From the NCBI GenBank assembly GCA_038503065.1, contig JBCAMK010000006.1:1798001-1862000 (forward strand): 64,000 nt of DNA. Direction: 5' to 3'. Under the pieces are notes generated by a model. The model was not told the origin of the DNA and searched no databases. It saw only the letters and a list, made by a program, of their open reading frames with translations. Numbering within the stretch: position 1 is the first letter of the stretch; each line of letters starts with the position of its first letter. Made by a program: the position numbers and the translations under genes. This DNA comes from Paragyromitra xinjiangensis (lineage: Eukaryota > Ascomycota > Pezizomycetes > Pezizales > Discinaceae). Shown here one piece after another: positions 9,434 through 19,763 of this stretch.

Positions 9434-11347
9434 CGGGAAAAAAAACGAGCGTGGTGTTTTGTATTATTAGTAGGAATGAATGAATGAATGGGATGCCAGG
9501 GAGGCGAGGAGGGGATGAACGAAGGGATGCTCCCTGATAGGTAGCAGATGATAGTGGTGAGGTGAGGTTTGATGTTGAGGTGAGGAGGAGGGAATTGTTG
9601 GTTGTGTCCGGGTCTCGTGCTGCAAGGGGGAGCTGAAGTTTGACCAGCCTGTGCCACGCAACACGGAATTCTGGGATTTAATGTCGAAAATCGATAACGA
9701 ACGGCAGCTGTCAGTTAATTAATTTCCGTCCCAGGAAGCAGGTTGGCAGCGTAGATTACTGTATCCAGTAATATTTCCTGTATTTTTTTAATTTAATTTT
9801 ATCCCCTCTCCTCTCACCTCTTCTCGCGTGAATCCCACTCAGCACGCAGCTTGATCGAATACGGCAAAGAGAGAAAATAACAATAAACCGTCTCTCCCAA
9901 TCCTGAGGGAAAACAGAGGGCTGGGGGACAAGCGAATGCTGCGGCGGCTAGGGTCCTATAACACGGCCCTTTTAACGACATGGGTTCTCCCAGCAGCCAT
10001 TGGGAGTGAGGAGTTATTTGTACCTGCAGCCACATGGCAAACACGCTGATATGGGCCTCGGACTAATGGATGCTGTACCTGCCATCCCCGGATTCTTATT
10101 CGCATAGAGATCATCAACTCGCTGATTAAAAGGGGAGTGTTTGATGTGTTTGCAAATCGCAGTTGACCTGCGCAAGTACTCTAGGTTCGCACGGCACGAG
10201 TTCTGGGGGGGTGGCTGAGTCGTTTGCGAGATCCGAGAACGTGGACAATCACTAGAATCAATTCATCACGATAAGCCGCAAGGGGTTCTCTATCCCCGTG
10301 AGATCTCGCGAAAAAACAAACACCACAAAGTCGGGATATTCTGCCCCAAGAGCCTCACTCAAGTCACGGCCCGAGCGGATCAAAGAAACCTTAATTATCC
10401 GTGCCCTAACCCTTAGCTCCACTACGCTCCGGAGGAAGGAGACTGCAGAGTAACGGTACATATGCACGATACTCGACATATGGTTTAGCATCAGCACTCC
10501 GACGTACAGGTCGCTGCAAGGGACATGGCTAGATTAAACCATCTGCCGTATTTCGTGTCATGCGAGAAGTGCAGGTGGTTGTTAAAGAGGGATGCTCTAC
10601 TGCGAGAGCCGGAATTGAACTCACCTGTTCCCTCACCAAAGCGAATACAGCGGGACTGCGAGGTAGGGTTAGCACTATCTGTTTCGATATGATACTCGAC
10701 GGATTAGTGATCAAACTATCTCGGACAATAATCTGGAGTCTGTGTGTAAGACAGTGATTGATCCATGGTACCCGAACGATGCCGACCAAGGTGGTGTGGG
10801 CTGGTGGAGTGGAGATAAGGGTTATTAAGGTTTTAGGAAACGGGAAAAGGTGTGAGACTATAGAACAGTTCGCAGCCTTAATATCTTACTCGTTGTTCGG
10901 AGGAATAAGACACCTGTTTGTTGGGGTTTAGGTAGCTAGTGGCAGACTTTAATTGCATACGCACCGGAATTTGTCTGAATGTATTGTGCTGAACTGCTGC
11001 AGTTTGTTCTCTTCAGGCTATTGCGGTGTTTTATGTGGCGTTATATTATTCCTGCAAGGGGTGGATATACTTACTCACAGCCTATCACTCGCTATATATC
11101 ATTTTAACCATAGGTTAGTACTGTAACTCAGCACCCACCATCGAAGAGCAAATGATAACTATGTATCAAAGAGCCAATACCTACAGAGCTGTCTTTGGCG
11201 TTTCTCCACGCCAGATATCCATACTCACGAAATATCACTCGACAAACCTACCCACAAGCAGAATCACGATAACCCCATCCCATTGAAAAAACCAAAGCAA
11301 AAGAAACAATATCCACATAAACTTTTCCCAACCCATCATCGAACCCA
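9434..11347. other. Intergenic region between two minus-strand genes
   Basis: It begins with the promoter of the gene ending at 7469, which contains a (GAAT)n run at about 9474-9490. The rest shows no supported gene. A CGAGTGAT motif lies on the minus strand at 11075-11091, 257 bp past the ACL4 stop. A T-arm-like string near 10610 was considered as a tRNA and rejected. Confidence 0.5.
11075..11091 (-). repeat. CGAGTGAT-N5-RTGA motif
   Basis: Exact octamer, spacer AGGCT, GTGA on the minus strand. It lies 257 bp past the ACL4 stop. Confidence 0.7.
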
Positions 11348-12591
11348 TTACTCCACCATCTCATCATCCTCATCATCCTCCCATTCCTCATCCTCGTCCT
11401 CCTCATCTTCATCCTCCATACTCTCCGGCAACACCGCATTAATCCCCGCCAACAGCTCCGACGCATGTTCCTTAATCCCCTCATCCTCCCAATCAAGCGC
11501 CACATACAACTACCCCCGTCAGCACATCCACCAGCAGAAAGAGAGACCAAAACCAACCGTTTCACAATTCCCCAACCACTCCCTCGCAGTCTCCCACAGC
11601 TCCACCCTCTCCCTACTCCCCTCCCCCTCCGCCTCACCTAGCAAAAACAAACACCACCCACCTAGATACCACAGATCCGGCAACTGATCATCCTCCAACT
11701 GCAACCTTTCCAACACCTCCAACGCAGTCTCATACTGCTCAGTCTCAATCAACAACTTTGAAAGATTAATCCTCGACGCATAAGTCGGAATCCCATCCGC
11801 GCCCAACTCCAAATCCCTCCACGACCCAAACGACCTCTGTAGCGCTGCAATTGCATCATCGCCCCTCTGCTGCGAAATCCTCACTGACGCAAGTGTCTGC
11901 AGAGCTTCCGCGGACGTAGGGACGACTAGTAATGCCTCGGTGACGTATTTCTCGCAGCGCTCTTCGGCGTCCGGTTCCATGCTACGTAATTAGTATAGTG
12001 CTGTGCTCAGCGGTAAGAGACGCACCATAGATCACTCATGTAGATTTCAGCCATTGCGCAGAGTGCGCTACAGAGCTTGTTTTCTAGTCCTCTTTCGTCG
12101 GGTTTTTCTTTCCCTTTCCCGCTATCTCCGTCTTGTATCCATCTCCGTAGTACGTCGACTCCGCGGCTATACCACTCTATCATTTTCTCCCCGCCCTGTC
12201 CTAGCTGTGCGAGCCATAGGAATTTCTCGGGCCCGCTCTGGGAGCCGGAGGGGTCGAGGGCGACGGCTTTTTCGAATACGGCGCGCGCGGTGTCTTCGTC
12301 GCCGAGCTCGATGTGGATTTCGGCGAGGAGCTCGAGGGCGGGGAGGGAGGTGGGGTTGAGCTGGAGGACGTGGGTGGTGAGGGTCAGGGCTTCGTGGGGG
12401 GAGTTTTGGTCGTGGAGGAGGATGGTGGCTTGGGATATTAGTTCTGGTTCTGTGGGCTGGGGTTCTGGAGACGGGGCTTTGGGGACGTGGGGGTTTGAGG
12501 AGAAGGCGCCGGTGGAGTTTAGGAGTGATTTTTCGCGTTTGGAGGGTTTGGAGGAGGTGGGTTTGCGTTTTGTTGTGCGTTGTTTTGCCAT
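11348..12591 (-). CDS. ACL4: TPR assembly chaperone of ribosomal protein L4 (Acl4-like), three exons, 383 aa
   Basis: In yeast, Acl4 binds newly made ribosomal protein uL4 (Rpl4) and escorts it to nuclear pre-60S particles. Exons on the minus strand: 12591-12026, 11981-11558 and 11509-11348. Introns are 45 bp (TATG|GTGCGT...TACGTAG) and 48 bp (ACG|GTTGGT...GGGTAG); joining them restores one frame. The N-terminus is basic (MAKQRTTKRKP). TPR-type helices follow, with the EIHIELGDEDTARAVFEKAV repeat at roughly 110-130, the family-typical EIYMSDLCMEPDAEERCEKY across the first junction, and a further repeat around NLSKLLIETEQYETALEVLE. The C-terminus is the expected acidic tail (EDEDEEDEDEEW). Length fits the family (about 390 aa). 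It is divergent from GIR2 over a 226-bp shared promoter. Confidence 0.85.
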
Positions 12592-12817
12592 TGTGGGTTG
12601 TAGGTGGGAGGTGGGGTTTTGTTTGGTGGGGGATGGTTTTGAAGATTGACCTTTTTTTCTTCTCGCGACCCTTGCAATATTTCCCCTCTGTCTCTAGCCA
12701 AATCCAGTGATGATCAACACCAGAAACAACCCCGCCAAACATCTCGAAAACACCAAAATCCCCACAATCTCAACCCATCACCTATAATAATCCTCTCCCC
12801 CCTCCACCCCCACCGCC
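12592..12817. promoter_or_regulatory. Divergent promoter shared by ACL4 and GIR2
   Basis: 226 bp separate the two start codons. The segment contains a TCTCGCGA palindrome at about 12658, pyrimidine runs leading to each start, and CCGCCATGG at the GIR2 start. No clear TATA box. Co-regulation of two translation-linked genes is plausible but inferred. Confidence 0.6.
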
Positions 12818-13732
12818 ATGGCATCCGAAGAACAAATCCAAGAAATCGAAGTCCTCCAATCCATCTACCCCGACGAACTAACCCGTACGAATCCCTCCCC
12901 CATACACAAACCCCCTACTAACCACCCCTAGAAACATCACCCACACAATTCAGCCTCCGTCTCGTCCTCGAACCCCCTTCAATCCCCGGACAGATCCATG
13001 AACCGCGTATGCACCACCACTGACCACCAACAGTAACCATCACACCCCAGCCCCACCCAGAACCTGGAACCTGGAACGAGAAAGCTAACACTACATAAAA
13101 CCTCCCCTCTCTAGCGGTAATAAACTTACACGTAACATACCCACCCACCTATCCTGATGTAGCGCCTGAGCTCGACCTCACGATCGATTCGAGTTCTCCT
13201 GCGTCTTCGCTTTCGTTCCCGGAGGATAGGGAGCTGCTTTTGTCGGCGCTTGCGCCGACGATTGAGGAGAATATCGGGATGGCGATGATCTTCTCGCTGG
13301 CTACGACGCTGAAGGAGAGTGCGGAGACGCTATTGAGTGATCGTGCGAATGCGGTGGAGAAGGAACGGGAAGATCATTTGAGGAAGGAGGAGGAGAAGGA
13401 GATGGAGAAATTTCGAGGGACGTTAGTGACGAGGGAGAGGTTTATGGAGTGGGTTGCGAAGTTTAAGGAGGAGGCGGCGAAGAAGGCGTTGGCGGAGAAG
13501 GAGAAGGAGGAGGCGGAGGAGAAGGGGAAGAGGGGGGGTGGAGGGGGAGGTGCAGTGAAGGAGAAACGATTGACAGGTTTGTGGTTTTGCTCTCCCTATT
13601 CGACTGGGACTAATAGGATATTGTGTAGGGAGACAGCTCTACGAAAGGGGGATCGTGGGGAATGCAGACGACTTGGAGGAAGATGTCGACGGCGTGGAAG
13701 TCGATATCTCCAAATTGAAGGTTAAGGAGTAG
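12818..13732 (+). CDS. GIR2: RWD-domain protein, Gir2-like, four exons, 235 aa
   Basis: Yeast Gir2 binds the GTPase Rbg2 and the Gcn2 activator Gcn1 and associates with polysomes. Exons: 12818-12884, 12932-13006, 13115-13576 and 13629-13732, with introns of 47, 108 and 52 bp (GTACGA...CTAG, GTATGC...CTAG, GTTTGT...GTAG). The joined protein opens with the RWD signature (EEQIQEIEVLQSIYPDEL), carries the YPPTYPD core at about 55-61, then a Lys/Glu-rich helical region (about 125-190) interrupted by GGGGGG. It ends in the typical GRQLYERG motif and acidic DDLEEDVDGVEVDISKLK. The start has a strong context (CCGCCATGG). RWD fold and tail both match the Gir2/DFRP2 family, so the call is firm, although exon 2 is supported only by splice logic. 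Confidence 0.85.
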
Positions 13733-13949
13733 AATTATATAGAACTCCATACCCGACTGTAATAAAAAAAAAATTGCGCTGAGCAATCTTCACAAGCACT
13801 GTACACTGCACAGAACCCTTGGGTCAAACAAACGCCCTTATTGGCAGCCCTACAAACTTTGCCAAACCCACTTGGTCAAAAAAGCACAACTCTCACGCCG
13901 AAGTTAAGAACGCCTATGTAGCTCATATCCCAGCCCATGCAATCCCTAC

Positions 13950-14500
13950 CTAATTCGTCTTGAACATATCACTCTCATCATAATCGTCTCCAACCCAACC
14001 TACCGCCCACGGTCAGCACTCTCCCCCACTCCCAGGGACCAAGAAAAAAACTCACGCAAAGAAAACTTCCCATCCACCAACTTCTCCCTCGCAGTTTCCG
14101 CATCCTCTATAGCCCTTTTACTCGCCCAACTAGGAACAAACCCGCCCTGTCCGACACCCGCCTGACTTGCCATCCTGCCTTCGTCGGCGCTCTTTAGGAT
14201 GAGCGGGGTCCCTTGTTGGCTTGCTGGCGGCGTTTGCTGGGTGTCGGGTGGGGAGTGCAGAGAGAGGTGTTCAGCGGGGTTGATGAGTGGGTTTTGGCTC
14301 TGCAGGGCCGGTGGGGTTGAGGGTGTTGAGGAGGGCGAGTCATGCATTTGTGAGTCTTCGCCGTCTGTGGAGTGGAGGAATGGGTTAGATGGGTTAGAAG
14401 GGTTAGTGCTGCCGCTGGCGGTGGTGGTGGGGGGGAAGGAGGGAGTGGCCGGGGGAGAGAGGGGTGGAGAGAATAGGGGCGTACCGGAGAGGTTAGCCAT
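13950..14500 (-). CDS. Proline/serine-rich small protein, two exons, 164 aa, unknown function
   Basis: Exon 1 is 14500-14056 and exon 2 is 13999-13950. The intron (56 bp, TTGC|GTGAGT ... GCGGTAG) removes a frame-breaking segment and yields the C-terminus LRWVGDDYDESDMFKTN. Residues 1-105 are low-complexity P/S/T (repeated SPP and SNPSNP). Residues about 120-164 look like the constrained part: SWASKRAIEDAETAREKLVDG followed by the WVGDDYDESDMF tail. This plan of a disordered N-terminus with a short acidic-aromatic C-terminal motif resembles small uncharacterised fungal proteins; I cannot name it. It is convergent with GIR2 (217 bp between stops). Confidence 0.7.
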
Positions 14501-16509
14501 TGTTTTATTGGGGACGGTGAATTGAGGTAAGGGGTGGTGTTGGCGTTGGAGAGGAGGTGTTTAATGGTGGGATATGATGGAGGTGGAAAGTGTGGTGGGG
14601 CTAGAAGTTGAGGCTCTGGTGGATAGCTCACTTTATCTTATCTGATCAATAGGATTAAGTCACCCACGAGTTCTACAAACAATGTGGGGCAGTCAAATCG
14701 TGAGAATTTACATTTACGAGTGGACATGTCAATTACGGTAAAAATTATATCAAACTATCTACTTGCCCTGTAAAGCACTATCAGCACTTCTCCGCCTCCC
14801 ACGTAGAAGTCACAGGGCAAACACAAGTTGTGCACAAATCTCAGTTTTCCAAGCTGAAAAATAGATCGTTTTGTTAAAGATAAACTCCGTAACACAGCAG
14901 CAGTTTGGTATTCATCACATTGTGCCCACTTGGAGAAATCCAACAGCAAAGAAAGCTGCGTTGAGTCCTTACGTCAGTTAATATAAGGCTTGGACAACTG
15001 TATCTGGAGTATAGAGTTAGCCTCTGTTGCTCCTTGTAAATGCGGTGTGATGTAGAAGGATGAAAAGGCAGGGAAGGTAGTCGAGTCAGGCTCATTAAAT
15101 CAGATTTTTTATGGGTGTGCTCATAGCGGGCAGAAACCCGTTCACACAGTGTGAATAATAAATGTTTCATCATTTCGACTATGATGATTCTAGAGGGAGA
15201 AAGGAAAGGGATGGAAGAGGAAGAGGATACCATACCTTTTAGTCAGTAAATCCAATTCAGGTCACTCGACACATCATCTGAAGGACCAAACAAGTCAGTC
15301 TATGCCCAAGAAACCATCCGCAGCATTTATGTGATAGATCTCCAATCGCGATCATGATCAGCTGACGCTCGAAATCAACAAGCATTCCCTCCCAGCAGAC
15401 CCGGTTTGTACAGTGGGCTGCGGCTACCACCGAAGTGGTGAGAGGGGACGCGGTTCTGTCCGCCCGTACGTTCAAAATTCTTCATGTGATGACCTCGTCC
15501 GTGATGGTGTAAGGAGGAATGAGATATGTACCTGAATTGAAGTGTCCGCTTGGTGGTTAGTAAAATTGGCTTCGTGATAATGGGAAACGAGAGAAGTAAA
15601 GGTAGTGGGGAGGTCAATCGCGAGTCAGACAAGGCTGAAACTTAAGAGACAAAATATCGACATGAGTTTTTCGGAAGGAGCATAGCTTAAAAGCGATTGT
15701 CGATGTATCATCATTCAAGCGATGTAGTAGACCTAGAGGGGGAGTGCGGAGAGTGAAGAAAAAGATAACACAAACCTTTTATTTCATTTTTAGATACACC
15801 AGCAAGCTGGCCCAATAAACAGAAGGAACCTATAACCTAAGGACAGCGATAATTAGCATGTCGTCTGGCGAGGTGGGGGAATGATGGACATGGAAGATTG
15901 AAGGAAGATGAAGTCAGGCTAATTCTATAGCATAATTTTCGTATCCTCACTGAAAAGTAGGAGTTGGATTGTTCATGGAAAAAAAGGGTTCATCATTCGA
16001 ATCTTCCAATGCCAGACAAGGTGGGGCTGTGGAGTGGAGAAAAAGAAACCAAGACATAAGAGAATGAATATTTACCATTAGGCTGTCGTTCATGAAGAGG
16101 ACTGTAATGAAGCCTCGCCCACGTCCACGTCGTTGATGCAGGACTGCCCAGGCATTGCTAACCTGCAGCAACAGTGGTGGAGGGAGTTTGTCGTGGAGGG
16201 CGGAGGTTCTGGGAAATGAAGAGCGAATTTATGAATGGTCGCTGCGCTCAATTTTTCCCCGACAGCCTCTTGGCGTTCGATCTTGCAGGGCTGAAACCCT
16301 GTGGCTGTGCACGCATCGATGAAGTGGCAACGCATCTCCCCAATCGGACTTAGCGCCTCTTTTGCCACAGCCTCCTCGGAATAAGAAGCTCCATAAAGGT
16401 CCGGATTCCCCCCCCCGCATTCTACGCCAGGCCCCCCCTTCTCCCTTCCTTCACCAAACAGTAGCACTCACCCGCTCTGTTGTAGTAACTGCATCTATAA
16501 ATCTCAATC
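14501..16509. other. Intergenic region upstream of two divergent genes
   Basis: No convincing gene. Open frames around 15.2-15.6 kb and 16.1-16.5 kb lack splice context and protein character. The last ~110 bp before 16510 are similar to the sequence before 19764 (shared AAACAGTAGCA / AAGCAGTAGCA and AATCATGG), so it contains the conserved promoter and 5' UTR of the duplicated gene pair. Confidence 0.5.
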
Positions 16510-17792
16510 ATGGCGGTCGGGGTCCACGTACCCCTCCGTTTCTTACGGTATGCTATGCTCTCTATTCTGCTTCCATTGAGGTGTGAGCCATCCTTTGCTA
16601 TATGTATCATACTGACTTCATCTCTCTAATCCCCAGGACAGCGCTCAAACGGGGCATCCAAATCCTCAAAGAGCGTCTTCCCGCGTCTCAACAATCTGCC
16701 AAAGTTTTACTCGAACCAGTTTACGCGCGTCTTCCTGTTTCTCACCCCCGCGGACACTTCGCGAACCGCATCAAAGTTTCGAACCGCTGGTATAGCACCT
16801 TCGCCCACGAGTTCAAAAATGTCTCTCGAGATGTTGTTCCTCGCGTCTCCAGGGGTCCCGTGCGGGCTGGCATAGCCGCACACACTGCCCACACTCCATT
16901 CGCATCCGCCCTTCGTCCTAAGCTTGTAGGCGGCGTTATGTCCCGAAGCGCAGGAGGGTACTCCTTGGGTGGATCGGCGCGATACTTCTCACACACCCCT
17001 GCGGCACCTGCGCAGGTTTTGTCCCAGGTGTCTGCCGCGATGAGGGCATTCACCGTCAATGGAAAGGGCCAGATGGATCATTACCGCCGCACCAACGGCA
17101 CCAACGGCCGTATTGGGGTCCGTGCGCAGCTTGCGTCAGCACTTACGCAAGACAATGCCCCTGGCGCTTATATCGACTTTTATCTTTCTCCAACCCTCAC
17201 TTGTCTTTCTCCCTTGAACTCCAAGGCCACTTCGCTCGAGAACTCTGGTTTCCTTGAGAGTCTCGGTGCTGATTTCGGCGCCATGTTGGGCGGGCTCACC
17301 GCTGTTTATGCTGATATTAGGAGGCTTAGCCAGCTTGGCGACCTCCCGATTACCCTTGCTGGCCCTGCTGGCGACATCTTGAGAGTCCACTTCAGGGGCT
17401 GTGATAAGGACTTTGTTGAGGGTCTTTGCGACGAGTTTGGGATCAAACGAGGCGTTGTTCATGAAGACGAACAATTCGCATTCAGCGTCCTCGCACCTGG
17501 CCAATCACACCCTAGAGCATCCTGGCGGGATATGTTAACCGATGAGCCTCCTGACTCGTCTACATACTCGGAAGACGGGTTTGAAGACGAAGACAGCGAG
17601 ATCCATCCCATCTCTGGCTCCGAGAGCGGCGGCGGGAGCGACTACTTCTTTGAGCTGGAGCCCGGAGTAGTCGTCGGCACTCCAGACGCCTACTCTAGCA
17701 GTGTTGGAACTCCCGAGCAGAGTTTCGACGGGTTGGAGGGTATACATAGATTTCTGGCGGAGTGCGACGAGTATCGGTTTGGAAGGAATTAG
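16510..17792 (+). CDS. 'Casein kinase II beta 2 subunit'-like fungal protein, copy 1, 397 aa
   Basis: Exon 1 is 16510-16547 and exon 2 is 16637-17792; the 89-bp intron (TTACG|GTATGC...CCCCAG|G) follows the short leader MAVGVHVPLRFLR. The protein belongs to a family of filamentous ascomycetes that is often labelled casein kinase II beta 2 subunit; no zinc-binding CK2-beta fold is visible, so the label should not be taken as function. Supporting segments: RWYSTF, a GG-rich stretch ending RYFSHTPAAPAQV (about 134-148), the core GDLPITL...LRVHFRGCDKDFVEGLCDEFGI...GVVHEDE (about 248-300), an acidic Ser-rich linker, and the C-terminal FDGLEGIHRFLAECDEY. The Arg-rich N-terminus with few acidic residues could be a mitochondrial presequence (inference). 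It is tandem with its paralogue at 19764. Confidence 0.8.
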
Positions 17793-18097
17793 AGAATCTT
17801 CGGTTTTTGGGTTTTTGGGTTTAGGTTCAATTTGTTCATTTGGCGAGGGGATCAAGGGGTGTTTTTGATATGAAGGTTGGATTTTATTTCTGGTTGAAGT
17901 GTTTTATTATTTTACTTTGAGCATGTGGCGTTGCTGTTGCCACGATGCTGTTATAAATGTATACGGTCTTTTCAAAGATGAATCAAATTGGATTTTCTTT
18001 GTTTCCGGTATTTCCGAAAAACGTCTAATACATGGCCATGCTTTGGGTGTTGCTAGAGTAGGTAGGGGGCTATGGGTGACGCTTTTTTGCACACTTC

Positions 18098-18129
18098 ATC
18101 ACTCGCTATTGAATGAGTTGGCGAGTGAT
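18098..18129. repeat. Inverted pair ATCACTCG-N16-CGAGTGAT
   Basis: The octamer is present on both strands with a 16-bp spacer and could form a hairpin; one more C/G pair extends each inner arm. The + half continues into the full motif (AACCC spacer, GTGA, to 18138); the - half ends GTGC, one base off the consensus. It lies about 305 bp past the stop of the copy-1 gene. Confidence 0.8.
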
Positions 18130-19144
18130 AACCCGTGAGATCAGGGTATTAAGCCCTCCAATCAAAGCTCTCTGCATAGCATCCTGGCAAATCTCTTATT
18201 ATCTCTGCCCTGGAAGCACACGATCTGTCCGAAGGTTGAACAAATGGTGTATTCCGTTAGTGGTCATTATTTCCCCAAGAACGCACGCTCCTGAGACGGG
18301 ACGCATAGGACGAGGAGTGCACTACTAGAGAAAACATATAGGTGTATGGTTGATGCTTTAGGCCTTGATCTTTTTGATACAACCGTTTACGGGGGCTCGG
18401 ACGGAAAGGCTTCCAGTTCCATTCGCGTTGGTTGAGCCTCTAAAATGGGTGTGAGGGCTATTAGTGGTTTCCATCTCACATCATGCTAGTTAAGTATGTA
18501 GGTCGCGCTCTCTAAACCTTTGCTATTTAGTGGTCGAAGTGGTTGTATGAAGATCATCCTCTTTATAGCTCTCGTGGAGAGTTGCGTGGAGTCCTCAACC
18601 TCGACCAAAGACGCCAAAGACATTAACACGGTGAAGGTTGGATTCGAGAACTGCGAGGATGCTGCCTCTATAGTACTACAACCGCAACGTATTCCCTGAA
18701 CTTTCTATCTTTTGCTAATGGTGAGACAGCTGTTATTTATTCGGAAACTTAATCATTGGGCTCGGTGGCTATAAGAAAATCCTAGCATAGCAATGGGTAG
18801 TATATTTTATACTTCATATCATGAATTAAAAATACGGGTCTTGGAATTTCTTGCTGGGTTGAACGGATTCATGGCGAAGATATAGTAAAATTAGATGGCG
18901 GAGATAGGTTGCGTTCACATGTGCAAGTATTTAGAGCATAGGGTATAACGAACCAGACAGTACTTTAAAGTCAAGGGTTGAAATTGGGTTTATATAATAC
19001 TGCGATAACCTAGTGACATTGTATGGGGTACGGCACTGAAGGTAGTAGAGAAATGGTTAAAGCTTTTAAGCTGTTCTAAACGCTCGCCTAGTCTCGTAAC
19101 CGGATAATACGGTAGGTGTTAGCCTGGAGCTTTTCGCCCGGCGT

Positions 19145-19176
19145 ATCACTCGTCGATGAACAAAGTAGCGAGTGAT
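19145..19176. repeat. Inverted pair ATCACTCG-N16-CGAGTGAT
   Basis: Same octamers and same 16-bp spacer length as the pair 1,047 bp upstream, but with an unrelated spacer sequence. The + half continues with GATTT and ATGA to 19185; the - half has no RTGA. Confidence 0.8.
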
Positions 19177-19763
19177 GATTTATGAGACTATAAGCTCGAG
19201 AGGGTTAGACCTAAAAGACAGTTAGAAGGATCAATTATGGCAAAATCTTTGGCAAAATTCGAAGATTGACTGCATGCACACACCGCGAACCTATTTAAAC
19301 AACTTTATAGTCAATTTACATGCAGACCTGGGCTCTCACCTCAGCTGGCTGAGTGCTTAGTCATTATGATTGGCCCAGTTCAGCATTTAGTTGAAAGTGC
19401 ATTAAGATGCCCCTAGGCAGCAATATATGATCAGTCACTTTTCAATTCAGTCCATCTAGCTCTGTAAAACTACATGTGACTAGCCTAGACTTATAGATTT
19501 CTTTGAGTAGAGAATTGTATGCAACAGCAGGTGGGGGTTCACGGTTCTAGATTCCGCTAATTAATTGGGTTGGTTCGATCGGCCGCGTTGGCCGCAACTA
19601 TACCGGGTTCTATGCATTCTATACCCACTAAAGTGCGCACCCGAAACTGCCATGCTTACTCTACTCTAATAAAGCTTCGTGGCCCCGCGTTCAAGGTCTT
19701 CTCTTCCCCATCATCAAGCAGTAGCATCAGCTCTGTTTGGTAGGGAATCCAAAACTCTTAATC

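Larger units (their letters stand above)
17793..19763. other. Intergenic spacer between the tandem paralogues
   Basis: About 2 kb of A/T-rich DNA with no supported gene. It contains two inverted pairs of the CGAGTGAT octamer (18098-18129 and 19145-19176). The last ~100 bp resemble the leader of the upstream paralogue. Confidence 0.55.

Noticed and set aside
10560..10690. tRNA-like string (GTTCAATTCCGGCTCTCG on the minus strand)
   Set aside because: The putative T-stem halves do not pair and no matching acceptor 5' strand lies 60-90 bases away.
11283..11687. Ser-rich plus-strand frame
   Set aside because: Antisense of the acidic ACL4 tail (GAG/GAT codons read as Ser).
12077..12742. Long frames on both strands over ACL4 exon 1
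   Set aside because: Shadows of ACL4 in other frames; only the ACL4 frame has TPR character and splice continuity.
14194..14631. Pro-rich minus-strand frame of 145 aa
   Set aside because: Alternate frame of the proline-rich gene; it lacks the spliced acidic-aromatic C-terminus.
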